A stretch of DNA of 64,000 bases from Komarekiella delphini-convector SJRDD-AB1. Its GTDB lineage: Bacteria > Cyanobacteriota > Cyanobacteriia > Cyanobacteriales > Nostocaceae. Position 1 is the stretch's first letter. The number at the start of each line of letters is the position of its first letter. Location of the stretch: positions 1-64,000 of the forward strand of contig NZ_VJXY01000009.1 of NCBI RefSeq assembly GCF_014831675.1, read 5' to 3'. A program made the translations under genes and the position numbers. Shown piece by piece: positions 25,327 to 35,321 of this stretch. The notes under the pieces were generated by a model, which saw nothing but the letters and a program-made list of their open reading frames with translations, had not been told where the DNA came from and did not search any database.

Positions 25327-26745
25327 TCATGATCGATGAGTTGAAGAAGTTGATGAAGCCGGTAAAGTTGACAAATAGCGTTCAAACCACAAGCCGGCAA
25401 AAATTACAGCAACACCGCATAAGATAAAAACAAAAGATTTGAATAGTAAGGCGGTGTCGTGTTCCAGCATTCGGCTGATAATTTGTAGTGTTAATAAAAA
25501 TATCCCACCCCAAAAAGCCTGTCGTTGTCCTAACTCCAGCGCTTCACGAACTAGTCCAAACCCTAACACTGCTAAAAGAACATTAAACGCAAATATGGGA
25601 ATGGCTGGAATTGGAGTGATAGCTTGATGAACGAAAATCAATAGGGCAGTTATAACAATCAAACTACCAATAAAGATTGTTTTTACATCAATTCCCTGGC
25701 GTTCTTGGTTACGTGTTGGGCGTAGCAAATGCCACCATTGCCACAGAGCTAAAACTGTGAAAATTGCCACATCAATAAAGGGTAGCCAGGTTGCGAGGGA
25801 AGTGGCTTGATAACCAACAGTTCGAGCTTCCCATAGCCAACGGAAAGACAAGAAATAAAACGTAATGCTGAAAAACGCTAGAGTTAGAGTCCGTGCAAAG
25901 GGCTGAAATAGCCTGGAAGAGACTCGCACAAACAGCAAATCATCATAACTCCACAATAATGCTGGCGGAAGAACAAATGTGGCTATAGCAATCCAAGGTG
26001 GAGCATCTGTATATGTTAATATTTCCAGTGATTTAAGATGAAATTGCCAGGATATAACAAATGCGATCGCGGCAATTCTAAAAATCCAACGGGAACGACA
26101 CTGATAAGCTAGAGGTACAAACAATATACCTAAAGCTAGGGGTATATGTTCTATTACTATCCGCCCCAAGGTAAGCTCATTTCGTGTAGAGTACCAATCG
26201 GATAATCCTGTTGAATACCCAATTAGCACTAAAATCAGGGCAAGCATCCCCAAGGAAGTCAAGTGTAGACTGTAAGCCATTAGCAAAACAGCCAATCCCC
26301 AACCTAAAAAAAGTTCGTAACTTGAACCGCTAATGTGGAACATCTGCGCCAACAGCGCCATATTTGCACCTATCGTCAACGCACCTAAAATTAGCAAGCC
26401 TTCTCCAAAGACCTGTTGACGACGTTTTCGACCTCTTACGGGTTGTCTCCACAAGCTAAAACCAGCAATATTAGTTGTCAGGAATAAACTTAACAGTAGT
26501 ATTAACCTGGCTTCTCTACTCAAAGCTTGCCAGTTTGCAGCTACAAAAGTAATTACACCTAAGCCTAGCAATATCGCACCCACTGCAATCAAGATAAAAA
26601 CAAAGCGATCGCGAGCAGCCGTTTCTAGATTATTAAACTGATATCTTTGTGCGAGTACTTGGTAAAAATCTGCATCAATAAGTCCTTCATCCCGCCATAG
26701 TTGCGCTTCTTGACGCAACTGGCGGCGAAAATTATCAAATATCAT
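25327..26745 (-). CDS. DUF2157 multi-pass membrane protein
   Basis: A 472-aa protein: a cytoplasmic N-terminus with FRRQLRQEAQLWRDEGLID and about 12 hydrophobic segments (for example FVFILIAVGAILLGLGVITF near the start). DUF2157 is defined by the N-terminal helix pair plus the first transmembrane segments. The frame is open back to 26769. The ATG at 26745 is chosen because GGAGAAGG precedes it directly. It forms an operon with the GDYXXLXY gene. Confidence 0.85.
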   Translation of the reverse strand: MIFDNFRRQLRQEAQLWRDEGLIDADFYQVLAQRYQFNNLETAARDRFVFILIAVGAILLGLGVITFVAANWQALSREARLILLLSLFLTTNIAGFSLWRQPVRGRKRRQQVFGEGLLILGALTIGANMALLAQMFHISGSSYELFLGWGLAVLLMAYSLHLTSLGMLALILVLIGYSTGLSDWYSTRNELTLGRIVIEHIPLALGILFVPLAYQCRSRWIFRIAAIAFVISWQFHLKSLEILTYTDAPPWIAIATFVLPPALLWSYDDLLFVRVSSRLFQPFARTLTLAFFSITFYFLSFRWLWEARTVGYQATSLATWLPFIDVAIFTVLALWQWWHLLRPTRNQERQGIDVKTIFIGSLIVITALLIFVHQAITPIPAIPIFAFNVLLAVLGFGLVREALELGQRQAFWGGIFLLTLQIISRMLEHDTALLFKSFVFILCGVAVIFAGLWFERYLSTLPASSTSSTHRS

Positions 26746-27122
26746 GACCTTCTCCGATGCTGTAAGCAAATAGGATATTTTACGAGAACTAGGCTCGTGA
26801 TTAAAACGTGATTGATTATACTTTCAATATCAATACAGTATTTTACGAAAATTCTATTATTGAAATCCTCGTATTTCCACTGAATCTTAATATGACTCAC
26901 CAGTTCCCAAAAGCCGGTTATTTTCTCCCCAGACTGAGATGATTGAAGATGGCTGGTTTGACCAGTCGTCTTTAGACGGCTTTAGCTATTAGCCTTGGAA
27001 TTCATTCCAAGGCGGTTGTCGTAACTGTTGCAAAGTCTCAGTTTTACCAACAATACATGAGTGTTGTTCAGTTCGTTAATCTTAATTTGGATTAGCAAAA
27101 ATTAGTTTAAAAAACAATTTAT
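26746..27122. other. Spacer with perfect hairpin
   Basis: No gene in 26746-27122. At 26992-27013 there is a perfect 10-bp stem GCCTTGGAAT / ATTCCAAGGC with a TC loop, preceded by a second palindromic piece (GGCTGGTTTGACCAGTC). These look like short repeat elements. The remainder is AT-rich and may hold the DUF2157 promoter. Confidence 0.5.
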
Positions 27123-27620
27123 AGGACTTACGCACTGAAGCCTGAAACCTAGATCCCCCCTAGCCCCCCTTAAAAAGGGGTGTACACATAAGTCGGAAAA
27201 ACCTGATCACCAAAGATTTGCAGTATTGCTATTTCGGTGAACTCATTTGCTATTTCGGCGAACGCATTTGCTATTTCGGCGAACGCATTTGCTATTTCGA
27301 CGAACGCATTTGCTATTTCGACGAACGCATTTGCTATTTCGACGAACTCATTTGCTATTTCGACGAACTCATTTGCTATTTCGACGAACGCATTTGCTAT
27401 TTCGGCGAACGCATTTGCTATTTCGGCGAACGCATTTGCTATTTCGACGAACGCATTTGTGTGTACACCGTAGTTACTTAAGGAGAGGGAAAGATTTTAG
27501 CTACGCTAAAAGCAAGGGTGAGGTTTTGGACGAGATGTGTGTACACGGTAGCCTTAAAAAGGGGGGAACTTCTAAAGCCCCCTTTTTAAGGGGGTTGGGG
27601 GATCTGAGTGCGTAAGTTCT
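27123..27620. mobile_element. Inverted-repeat element, 498 bp, MITE-like
   Basis: Ends are AGGACTTACGCAC (27123-27135) and GTGCGTAAGTTCT (27608-27620), an inverted repeat with one mismatch. The same end sequence bounds the element at 6771-6946. Inside the ends are a second inverted pair of C/G-rich arms (GATCCCCCCTAGCCCC at 27152 and GGGGGTTGGGGGATC near 27590), a CCTTTTTAAGG segment and three TGTACAC sites. The centre is the 21-bp tandem array. There is no transposase, so it is a non-autonomous element or a composite of smaller ones. Confidence 0.7.
27225..27455. repeat. Minisatellite: eleven 21-bp units
   Basis: Eleven head-to-tail copies of a 21-bp unit with core TTGCTATTTCGRCGAACKCA. Variation is confined to three positions (G/A after TTTCG, T for C in copy 1, G/T before CA). 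As 21 is a multiple of three, all three forward frames stay open and encode different heptapeptide repeats (ERICYFD, NAFAIST and RRTHLLF). There are no spacers, so it is not CRISPR. The unit is three times the heptamer length typical of Nostoc short repeats. Confidence 0.9.
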
Positions 27621-27817
27621 GTTTATCCTTTGTATCCTTAAAAGTGCGAGAAATATATCAAGTAATCGCACATGCAGAAATCGGAACTACGGGAAAATAC
27701 CACTTTTACAAGACGTGAACACCGATCTAGGCGATCGCTCCCCTCTTCTTACAATATGCATTGAGAACAAAAATTTGATTTCCTTGCTCTCTTGGTGGTT
27801 CCTTATTCCGAAAGCCT

Positions 27818-30436
27818 ATGCAACCTACTAATCCCAACCAATTTACAGAAAAAGCCTGGGAAGCGATCGCTCACACCCAGGATATTGTCAAACAATACCA
27901 ACAACAGCAGATAGAAAGCGAACACCTTCTGAAAGCGCTGTTGGAACAAGATGGACTTGCGAACGTTATTTTGACAAAAGCAGGTATTAACCTGCAAAAA
28001 CTGCGCGATCGGACTGAACAATTTCTTCAACGTCAGCCGAAAGTATCTGGTAGCAGCAGTTCTGTATACTTAGGACGAAGTTTAGATAAACTTCTAGACC
28101 GAGCGGACGCCTATCGTCAGGAATTTAAAGACGAATATATTTCAATTGAGCATTTATTACTGGCTTACGCCAAAGATGACCGCTTTGGCAAAGCTTTATT
28201 CCAAGAATTCGGTTTAGACGAAGGCAAGCTTAAAAATATTATTAAACAAGTTCGTGGGAGCCAAAAAGTGACCGACCAAAATCCAGAAGGCAAATACGAA
28301 GCACTGGAAAAATATGGGCGTGACCTCACAGAAGCAGCTCGTAAAGGTCAACTTGATCCAGTGATTGGGCGTGATGATGAGATTCGCCGCACTGTGCAAA
28401 TTTTGTCACGCCGCACTAAGAATAATCCTGTGCTAATTGGTGAACCAGGTGTGGGTAAAACTGCGATCGCCGAAGGACTAGCACAGCGTATCGTTGCTGG
28501 TGATGTACCCCAGTCGCTCAAAGACCGTAAGCTCATCGCTTTAGATATGGGTGCTTTGATTGCGGGGGCAAAATTCCGGGGTGAATTTGAAGAACGCCTG
28601 AAAGCAGTATTAAAAGAAGTGACTGAATCTGGCGGTAATATCGTTTTATTTATCGATGAAATTCACACCGTTGTCGGCGCTGGTGCAACTCAAGGCGCGA
28701 TGGATGCCGGTAACTTATTAAAACCAATGTTGGCGCGGGGCGAATTGCGCTGTATCGGGGCGACAACTTTGGATGAATACCGTAAATACATCGAAAAAGA
28801 TGCTGCATTGGAAAGACGCTTCCAGCAAGTTTATGTAGATCAGCCCACTGTAGAAGATACTATTTCGATTTTGCGCGGGTTGAGAGAACGTTATGAAAAC
28901 CACCACGGGGTGAAGATTTCTGATAGTGCTTTAGTTGCAGCGGCTATATTGTCGAGTCGATATATTAGCGATCGCTTCTTACCAGATAAAGCCATTGATT
29001 TGGTAGACGAAGCCGCCGCGAGACTGAAAATGGAGATTACTTCCAAACCAGAAGAACTTGACGAAATTGATCGTAAGATTCTGCAATTGGAAATGGAGAA
29101 GCTATCATTACAAAAAGAAAGCGATGCAGCTTCTCGTGAACGCTTAGAAAGACTAGAAAAAGAAATTGCTGATCTTAAAGAAGAACAAAGAACACTAAAT
29201 GCTCAATGGCAATCAGAAAAGGATATTATCGACAAAATTCAATCTGTTAAAAAAGAGATTGAACGAGTCAATTTAGAGATTCAGCAATCAGAACGTGACT
29301 ATGATCTCAACCGCGCTGCGGAGTTAAAATTTGGCAAATTAACTAGTTTGTATCGCCAATTAGAAGCAGCAGAAAATGAACTAGAGAACGCCCAAAGAAC
29401 TGGTAAATCACTGTTACGAGAGGAAGTAACAGAGGCAGATATTGCCGAAATTATCTCTAAGTGGACGGGGATTCCTATTAGTAAGTTAGTGGAATCGGAA
29501 AAAGAGAAACTATTGCACTTAGAAGACGAACTACATCACCGAGTAATTGGACAAGATGAAGCAGTCACAGCTGTCGCGGATGCAATTCAGCGATCGCGTG
29601 CTGGACTGGCTGACCCTAATCGTCCGATCGCTAGCTTTATTTTCCTTGGCCCTACAGGCGTGGGTAAAACCGAATTGGCGAAAGCCCTAGCGGCGTACAT
29701 GTTCGACACTGAAGACGCGCTGGTGCGGATTGATATGTCGGAGTATATGGAGAAACACGCTGTTTCTCGGCTGATTGGTGCGCCTCCAGGATACGTGGGT
29801 TACGAAGAAGGCGGACAATTGACGGAAGCAATTCGGCGTCGTCCCTATTCAGTGATTCTCTTCGACGAAATCGAGAAAGCACACCCCGATGTATTCAATA
29901 TCTTCCTGCAAATTCTTGATGATGGTCGCGTTACTGATGCCCAAGGTCATAAAGTGGACTTCAAGAACGCTATTATTATCATGACTAGTAACATCGGTTC
30001 GCAGTACATTCTTGATGTCGCCGGGGATAACGCACACTACGACGAAATGCGCCGCCGGGTGATGGAGGCGATGCGAAATAGCTTCCGTCCAGAGTTCCTC
30101 AACCGGATTGACGAAATCATCATTTTCCACGGCTTGGATAAGAAGGAATTGCGCCAGATTGTGCTGTTGCAAGTGGAGAGACTGCGACAAAGACTTAGCG
30201 ATCGCAAAATATCTCTGAGACTTTCTGATGCAGCTCTTGACTTTTTAGCCGAAGTGGGATATGACCCTGTATTTGGAGCGCGTCCACTAAAGCGAGCAAT
30301 TCAGCGGGAGTTAGAAACTCAGATTGCTAAGGCAATTTTGCGCGGCGAATTTAACGACGGCGACACCATCTTTGTTGATGTGGAGAATGAACGCTTGTCT
30401 TTTAGTCGCTTACCTGTTGAGTTGTTTACCAGCTAA
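27818..30436 (+). CDS. clpB: ATP-dependent disaggregase ClpB
   Basis: An 872-aa Hsp100 disaggregase that works with DnaK to resolve aggregates. The order is N-terminal Clp-N domain ([15 protein letters not shown], then residues to about 150), AAA+ module 1 with Walker A GEPGVGKT at 208 and Walker B LFIDEIHT, a long coiled-coil middle domain (about 410-530), and AAA+ module 2 with Walker A GPTGVGKT at 611 and [14 protein letters not shown]. The conserved ISKWTGIP is present. Length is typical of ClpB, not ClpC. It ends at a strong terminator. No CIRCE element was recognised upstream. Confidence 0.96.
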   Translation: MQPTNPNQFTEKAWEAIAHTQDIVKQYQQQQIESEHLLKALLEQDGLANVILTKAGINLQKLRDRTEQFLQRQPKVSGSSSSVYLGRSLDKLLDRADAYRQEFKDEYISIEHLLLAYAKDDRFGKALFQEFGLDEGKLKNIIKQVRGSQKVTDQNPEGKYEALEKYGRDLTEAARKGQLDPVIGRDDEIRRTVQILSRRTKNNPVLIGEPGVGKTAIAEGLAQRIVAGDVPQSLKDRKLIALDMGALIAGAKFRGEFEERLKAVLKEVTESGGNIVLFIDEIHTVVGAGATQGAMDAGNLLKPMLARGELRCIGATTLDEYRKYIEKDAALERRFQQVYVDQPTVEDTISILRGLRERYENHHGVKISDSALVAAAILSSRYISDRFLPDKAIDLVDEAAARLKMEITSKPEELDEIDRKILQLEMEKLSLQKESDAASRERLERLEKEIADLKEEQRTLNAQWQSEKDIIDKIQSVKKEIERVNLEIQQSERDYDLNRAAELKFGKLTSLYRQLEAAENELENAQRTGKSLLREEVTEADIAEIISKWTGIPISKLVESEKEKLLHLEDELHHRVIGQDEAVTAVADAIQRSRAGLADPNRPIASFIFLGPTGVGKTELAKALAAYMFDTEDALVRIDMSEYMEKHAVSRLIGAPPGYVGYEEGGQLTEAIRRRPYSVILFDEIEKAHPDVFNIFLQILDDGRVTDAQGHKVDFKNAIIIMTSNIGSQYILDVAGDNAHYDEMRRRVMEAMRNSFRPEFLNRIDEIIIFHGLDKKELRQIVLLQVERLRQRLSDRKISLRLSDAALDFLAEVGYDPVFGARPLKRAIQRELETQIAKAILRGEFNDGDTIFVDVENERLSFSRLPVELFTS

Positions 30437-30457
30437 TTCCAGATAATCTCATCAATA

Positions 30458-30494
30458 AACGCAGAGGCGCAAAAGTGCGTCTTTGCGTTTTTTT
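30458..30494 (+). terminator. Rho-independent terminator of clpB
   Basis: A long imperfect stem (AACGCAGAGGCGC paired with GTGCGTCTTTGCGTT) around an AAAA loop, with a run of T at 30486-30494. Confidence 0.8.
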
Positions 30495-30582
30495 GAAATT
30501 CTCACGAATTTATCCGGGAGACAAGGTGTTATTATGCTAGAAGTTGAGGGCAAGCAGTTAAATTTAGATTGCGCTTCGTAAT

Positions 30583-30957
30583 GTGGATGTTTTAATTGAG
30601 TCAACAAGGGGCTTTGAGCAGGATATTGCTAGGCTGAGTGAAGATGACAAAGCAACAGCTATTCAAAAGATCAACGATTGCGCCAGCCTTTTCCCAATTC
30701 AAAAAGCTGATGTTTATCGTAAACTGCGCCGTATCCCCCTGACGTCAGATCTTAATGGTTACGAATCTTCGCTTTACACACTACGGGTTTCTCAAAAATT
30801 AAGGGTGATTTTGGCAGTTGACGAAGATCCAATTTTTGGGCAAGTTATCTTTACTCTTTTTCGAGCAGTCAAACACGATGACATTGATAAAGCATACAAA
30901 GGTATAGCAGAGTCTTTGTATCAAGAGCTACTTCAAGACAATCGAGAAACTGTCTAG
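30583..30957 (+). CDS. RelE/ParE-like toxin-family protein
   Basis: A GTG-started 124-aa protein. Its core, YESSLYTLRVSQKLRVILAV followed by DPIFGQVIFTLFRAVKHDD, matches the strand pattern of RelE/ParE-like toxin folds. The GTG follows a 15-codon ATG frame (30534-30581), which may be the stub of an upstream gene, possibly an antitoxin. Without that antitoxin the active role is uncertain. It is followed after 17 bp by another gene of the same kind. Confidence 0.55.
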   Translation: MDVLIESTRGFEQDIARLSEDDKATAIQKINDCASLFPIQKADVYRKLRRIPLTSDLNGYESSLYTLRVSQKLRVILAVDEDPIFGQVIFTLFRAVKHDDIDKAYKGIAESLYQELLQDNRETV

Positions 30958-30974
30958 ATCTCGCAAGCTTGTTT

Positions 30975-31310
30975 ATGGCACAAACCCTTACTCTCTGCGA
31001 TGAATATGGCATTATTTACCAAGCTATGAAAATTTTGCCAGATGACGAGCTAAAGATTGGTTTTCTAGAAGCTTTAGCAGAGCTTCAAGACAATGAGTGT
31101 CACAGAACAAGAAAATTTCCAAAAACGAGACTGCACAAATTAAAAGGTGTGAAGCAGGCAATTTATCGTGCTGATGTTAATAAAGTTTCAGGCTGGCGCA
31201 TCCACGTTCAATACATTAATGGGCAGATTCATCTCAAGGATATTATTGAGGGACAAAGGCACGATGATGTAATTGAGGTAATTAAATCTAAGAAAGCACG
31301 CTACGAGTAA
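30975..31310 (+). CDS. Second RelE-like small protein
   Basis: A 111-aa protein. The segment KLKGVKQAIYRADVNKVSGW followed by IHVQYINGQIHLKDIIEGQ has the strand-rich pattern found in RelE-type toxins. An N-terminal helical extension (LPDDELKIGFLEALAELQD) precedes it. The track start at TTG 30969 is less likely than ATG 30975. It lies 17 bp after the previous gene, so the two probably share a transcript. Neither has a recognisable antitoxin next to it. Confidence 0.5.
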   Translation: MAQTLTLCDEYGIIYQAMKILPDDELKIGFLEALAELQDNECHRTRKFPKTRLHKLKGVKQAIYRADVNKVSGWRIHVQYINGQIHLKDIIEGQRHDDVIEVIKSKKARYE

Positions 31311-31370
31311 TCCTCAATTTTATCCATTGTCGCACCTGAACAAATCGCTGCACCGGAACGCACCAATATT

Positions 31371-31461
31371 AATACTTTTCGGTTGAGAGGGAAAGCGGAA
31401 AGGTAAATGGTTTTTCCAAACTAAAAAAGAGTAGTTTACTTACGTTTATCCGAAAAGTATT
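31371..31461. mobile_element. 91-bp MITE-like element
   Basis: Perfect 12-bp terminal inverted repeats AATACTTTTCGG / CCGAAAAGTATT. A 9-bp direct repeat CACCAATAT flanks it (31361-31369 and 31464-31472), consistent with a target-site duplication on insertion. The interior has no ORF. It sits between the toxin-like genes and DUF924 on the minus strand, just downstream of the latter. Confidence 0.7.
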
Positions 31462-31572
31462 GACACCAATATGGTTAGTTGAGTTGCAGAAGTGCAAAAA
31501 AGAGCGCTAATAAATATGAGTTTAAAAGACGCTTTCCTCAATAGTAAAAGTGTCTTGTCGTAATAAATTCCC

Positions 31573-32148
31573 TTAAAATATCGAACCTGGCTGCTGCAAA
31601 AACTCCTCCTCTTCTGGAGTTGAAGGGCGTCCCAAAATACTATTGCGATGAGGAAAGCGCCCAAAACGCTCAATTACTTCCCTGTGACGAAATGCGTACT
31701 CAATTGCGCTAGCACTATCAGGGTCATCACTGAGTTTTTGAAACAGTTTCACACACTGACGTTGATGATCAGGATTTTCGCTATGTTCAAAGGGTAAATA
31801 GATAAACCAACGTTGCACAGGCAATAATTCGCGATCATAACCCTGTTTAACAGCGTGCTGCGCGGCTGAGAGTGCTTCCCAGTCAGTCGCAAAGGCTTCG
31901 GGGGTGTCGCGAAACATATTTCGGGGGAATTGATCTAACAGCAGAATCAGTGCTAGACAAGTTTCAGGTAAATCTATCCACTCATCTAAATATCCTGCTG
32001 CTGCCTTTTGATAATCTTTGAGAAACCGGGTTCGCAGTTCCTCATCACAATCGGGTTTTTTGCTAAACCAAAATTGTCGAGGTTTGCCGTAACCCAGTTC
32101 ATCAGGCTGACCAAACCAAAATTCCAAAATAGCTTTTGCCTGTGACAT
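31573..32148 (-). CDS. DUF924 family protein
   Basis: A 191-aa protein of the DUF924 family, an all-helical TPR-like fold found across bacteria and fungi. Signatures are AILEFWFGQPDE, KDYQKAAAGYLDEWIDLPET, ALILLLDQFPRNMFRDTPEAFATD and WFIYLPFEHSEN. No catalytic residues are known. It lies five bases downstream of the SRPBCC gene, so the two are one unit. Function unknown. Confidence 0.88.
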   Translation of the reverse strand: MSQAKAILEFWFGQPDELGYGKPRQFWFSKKPDCDEELRTRFLKDYQKAAAGYLDEWIDLPETCLALILLLDQFPRNMFRDTPEAFATDWEALSAAQHAVKQGYDRELLPVQRWFIYLPFEHSENPDHQRQCVKLFQKLSDDPDSASAIEYAFRHREVIERFGRFPHRNSILGRPSTPEEEEFLQQPGSIF

Positions 32149-32153
32149 TGCTG

Positions 32154-32717
32154 TTATTGACCTTTACAAAGCACTTGTCGCATTTTACGCATATTTGTAG
32201 GTAACTCGAAGTTCATTGCTTGTTGAATGAAAACTGAGGGGATTGGGATCAAAGGTGTAGCTTGCACAGTATAAGCAAGTAGTGTGCCGTTACCGCAATC
32301 TTTTAGCTCTAAATTGGCGGTAAAATCCTCAAAAGTCCCTTTTTCCATTTGAAATTGAATTTGCTGACCAAGCACTTCTACCACGTTGAGGTAAATTTCG
32401 ACTTGAGCTGTGAAAAAGAAAAAAGCTTTTTGCGCTGCTTGGTACAGATGCTTGACTTCCCCTCTAGACATAGACATTACTTCACTTTTGGTAATGTCGG
32501 GAAAATATTGTACCCATCGGGGGTAATCAGTTAATTGCTGCCATACTTGCGATCGCACCATCGGCAAATACATCCAGGCTGTTACCGCACCACCCCATGC
32601 CTTGTGCGATCGCGTCTGTACTAAAATTTCACCCTGTACCAGCAAATTTTGCTTGTCTTGATTCCAAGCCATATCCGAACCTGTAATAATTGATTCTGAG
32701 ATATAAGACGCAGACAT
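32154..32717 (-). CDS. SRPBCC/START-like lipid-binding protein
   Basis: A 187-aa protein with the SRPBCC layout: a first strand (LLVQGEILVQTRSHKAWGGA), a helix with VRSQVWQQLTDYPRWVQYFP, several strands and a long C-terminal helix (QQAMNFELPTNMRKMRQVLC). The fold holds hydrophobic ligands in a cavity; no substrate is known for this cyanobacterial type. It is first in an operon with DUF924. Confidence 0.75.
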   Translation of the reverse strand: MSASYISESIITGSDMAWNQDKQNLLVQGEILVQTRSHKAWGGAVTAWMYLPMVRSQVWQQLTDYPRWVQYFPDITKSEVMSMSRGEVKHLYQAAQKAFFFFTAQVEIYLNVVEVLGQQIQFQMEKGTFEDFTANLELKDCGNGTLLAYTVQATPLIPIPSVFIQQAMNFELPTNMRKMRQVLCKGQ

Positions 32718-33680
32718 ATTGATTTTAGTTACTCCTCAACCATCCACCTAAAAAGGTTAAAACTCCAAGCCATTAAAACTTGATCTACTCTAACCCCTTA
32801 AATTTTAATTCCAGTCCAGACATAATATTTTTCGGAAACTGTAATTTTTTGGTAATTATTCCGATAATTTACTTAAAAAACTGTATTTTTTATCACAATT
32901 TACACTATAAATGCTTAAGTGAATTTAATAGTAAGTAAATAGACGTAATTAAATCTCAGATAAAATTTTTGTACGTAGTGAGCGATTTATCGCTTTGTGT
33001 AAGGTAAATGAGGCGTTATTGCATCAAGAGAGAGAAATAGTAAATTTACTTACTTCCCATTTCACGCCCAGTTTGACCATGAAGACCAAAGCAAGGTACA
33101 AACTTTGCAATTGCCATGCTTATGATGCGGCGCTTACGCATTGAGACAGTATCAATTTCTCGGTAAGCAAGGAAGTCATAGAACAATAGCGCAACAAGAT
33201 AAGACGCAAGGGAGCCTCCAACTATTACAGCGACCTAGCAATGCTGCGGCAAATAATAATTAATATAACCTTTCTTTATCTTATTAATTATTCCCATCAA
33301 AGTTGTCAACAAGCATAGCCTTTTATCTATGAAAGCAATTTAATATTTATTTAATATTGAGGCTTGTGAATGAACAACATGGACGTATAAGGCTGTAAAC
33401 TGTTGTTAACCGCATTAAAGTTGACAATAAATAAAACTTGCAATTTCTGTAAGTTTTTGTAGTCAAATTTTTGAACTGTCTTTGACGTAAGCCTTCTCTA
33501 TTAGGGATTCGTATTCAGCAACTCACTATCTAGAAAGGTACTATAGTTTGCTGCTTTGCAAAGAATTTAAGTTTTCTTAGTCGAATTCTCATGCTTATAA
33601 AACATGAAATTTACTCAAAGTAGCTGGCAATTTTTACAAATCAAAATTTATTTTGCTGTGTTCGTAACCATAATCCCAGT
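32718..33680. other. AT-rich spacer with a start-less open frame
   Basis: A 960-bp stretch with no supported gene. On the minus strand, 33046-33234 is open for 62 codons but has no start codon. It encodes a hydrophobic segment (SYLVALLFYDFLAYREI) then a basic stretch (SMRKRRIISMAIAKF), which could be a decayed membrane-protein piece. The rest is AT-rich and may serve as promoter for the divergent SRPBCC operon. Confidence 0.3.
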
Positions 33681-33830
33681 ATGCCATTGACTAATGCTAT
33701 CTCTTTTAGGAACTTACGAGGCGATTTATTCGGTGGTGTAACTGCTGCGATCGCTTCGTTATCTCTAACGCTAACACTCAGTATCGCCTCCAGTGCTGGC
33801 CCTGTAGCTAGTCTTGATGATGCAGTTTAG
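33681..33830 (+). pseudogene. SulP transporter N-terminal remnant
   Basis: A 49-codon frame whose sequence is that of a SulP anion-transporter start: ISFRNLRGDLFGGVTAAIAS followed by a truncated first transmembrane segment ending SSAGPVASLDDAV and TAG. An intact gene would run to more than 500 codons, but nothing resembling the rest of SulP follows before the antiporter gene at 33906. Cyanobacterial BicA, a Na+-dependent bicarbonate transporter, belongs to this family. Truncated remnant, or a rescued small peptide. Confidence 0.65.
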
Positions 33831-33905
33831 GAATTCGTAATTTCATTATTAATTACGAATTATTTTGGCTCGACTTCAAAATAAATCAGTAACAAAAATA
33901 AAAAC

Positions 33906-35321
33906 ATGATTTTTTCAGAACCAATAGTTAATTCGTTTACCTGGTTAAATTTTCCTCCCCTAGGTTTACAGCCTTCTTTACTAGCAACAACCAATGAGGC
34001 TGAATATGCTCCTATTGTCCTGACTGGAGTGTTACTAAGTTTAGTAGTCATTTATCTGGCTAGTAAAATTGGTGGCGAATTATCTAGAATGATGGACTTG
34101 CCTCCTGTATTAGGAGAATTAGTTGGTGGCGTGGTTGTGGGTGCTTCTGCTCTCCATTTGGTAGTATTTCCTGACAGTGGTGCAGCGGCTACCGATTCCA
34201 TGATCATGACTATTTTGCAATTTATTAACAACCTGACTCCTGATGCAGTCACGTCAATATTTCAAACTCAGAGTGAAGTTGTTTCCGTTCTCGCCGAACT
34301 AGGTGTAATCATTCTACTATTTGAAATTGGTCTAGAATCAGACTTAAAAGAATTACAGAAAGTCGGTTATCAAGCAACAATTGTTGCTTGTGTTGGGGTA
34401 GCTGTTCCTTTTGCGGCTGGCACAGTTGGACTGATTTTATTGTTTCATGCCCCAGTAATTCCAGCAATTTTTGCAGGTGCAGCACTGACAGCTACTAGTA
34501 TTGGGATTACCTCTAAAGTTTTGTCAGAAATTGGGCAGTTAAAATCTCGTGAAGGTCAAATTATTGTAGGTGCAGCTGTCATTGATGACATTTTAGGTAT
34601 CATCGTTTTGGCAGTAGTTGCAAGTCTTGCCAAAACTGGCGAAGTTGATATTTTCAACGTGATTTATCTAATTGTCAGCGCTACTGTATTTCTCATTGGC
34701 TCGATTCTCCTCGGCAAATATTTCAATCAGAGTTTTGTTGCCATTGCTAATAAATTGCAAACGCGAGGAAACTTAATTATTCCAGCATTTATCTTTGCCT
34801 TCTTTATGGCTTTTTTGGGTAATGCCATTCATTTAGAAGCTATCTTAGGCGCATTTGCGGCTGGCTTAGTTTTGGATGAAACCGATAAACGCAAAGAGCT
34901 AGATGAGCAGGTTAAACCCGTTGCTGATATCTTAGTACCAGTTTTCTTTGTGACAGTTGGCGCGAAAGTTGATTTAGGTGTTCTTAATCCTTTAGTTCCA
35001 GGAAATCGAGAAGGATTAATTATTGCTGCCTTCTTAATTGTGGTAGCGATGCTCGGTAAAGTTGTCACAGGTTGGTCGGTTTTTGGCCAAGCTGGAATTA
35101 ATCGGTTAGCGGTTGGTGTGGGGATGATTCCCCGTGGCGAAGTTGGGTTAGTGTTTGCGGCAATTGGTGCAGCTAGTGGTACTCTTGATAAACCATTGCA
35201 AGCTGCGATCGTGATTATGGTGATTCTAACAACCTTCGTAGCTCCGCCTTTATTACGGTTTGCATTTAAACAATCACCAGAAGAAAAAGAATCTTTAGAA
35301 AAAGCCAATTTAATAGGCTAA
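33906..35321 (+). CDS. CPA2-family Na+/H+ antiporter (NhaS3-like)
   Basis: A 471-aa polytopic protein of the KefB/CPA2 antiporter family, most like cyanobacterial NhaS3-type transporters, exchanging Na+ for H+ across the plasma or thylakoid membrane. After a leader of about 30 residues it has 12 or so helices. The CPA2 core includes LPPVLGELVGGVVVGASAL, TATSIGITSKVLSEIG and the paired Asp in VIDDILGIIVLAVV. There is no RCK domain at its C-terminus. Directly upstream is the SulP stub and downstream is the Mrp cluster, so the local theme is sodium and pH balance. Confidence 0.85.
   Translation: MIFSEPIVNSFTWLNFPPLGLQPSLLATTNEAEYAPIVLTGVLLSLVVIYLASKIGGELSRMMDLPPVLGELVGGVVVGASALHLVVFPDSGAAATDSMIMTILQFINNLTPDAVTSIFQTQSEVVSVLAELGVIILLFEIGLESDLKELQKVGYQATIVACVGVAVPFAAGTVGLILLFHAPVIPAIFAGAALTATSIGITSKVLSEIGQLKSREGQIIVGAAVIDDILGIIVLAVVASLAKTGEVDIFNVIYLIVSATVFLIGSILLGKYFNQSFVAIANKLQTRGNLIIPAFIFAFFMAFLGNAIHLEAILGAFAAGLVLDETDKRKELDEQVKPVADILVPVFFVTVGAKVDLGVLNPLVPGNREGLIIAAFLIVVAMLGKVVTGWSVFGQAGINRLAVGVGMIPRGEVGLVFAAIGAASGTLDKPLQAAIVIMVILTTFVAPPLLRFAFKQSPEEKESLEKANLIG

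Noticed and set aside
27225-27455. CRISPR array
   Set aside because: Units are directly adjacent, with no unique spacers between them; it is a minisatellite.
27218-27615. Three overlapping ORFs over the 21-bp array
   Set aside because: All three frames are open merely because the unit length is a multiple of three; no SD and no non-repeat domain.
34829-35308. 159-aa minus-strand ORF inside the antiporter gene
   Set aside because: Shadow frame of a clear transporter gene; low-complexity Thr/Ala/Ile composition typical of antisense of membrane proteins.
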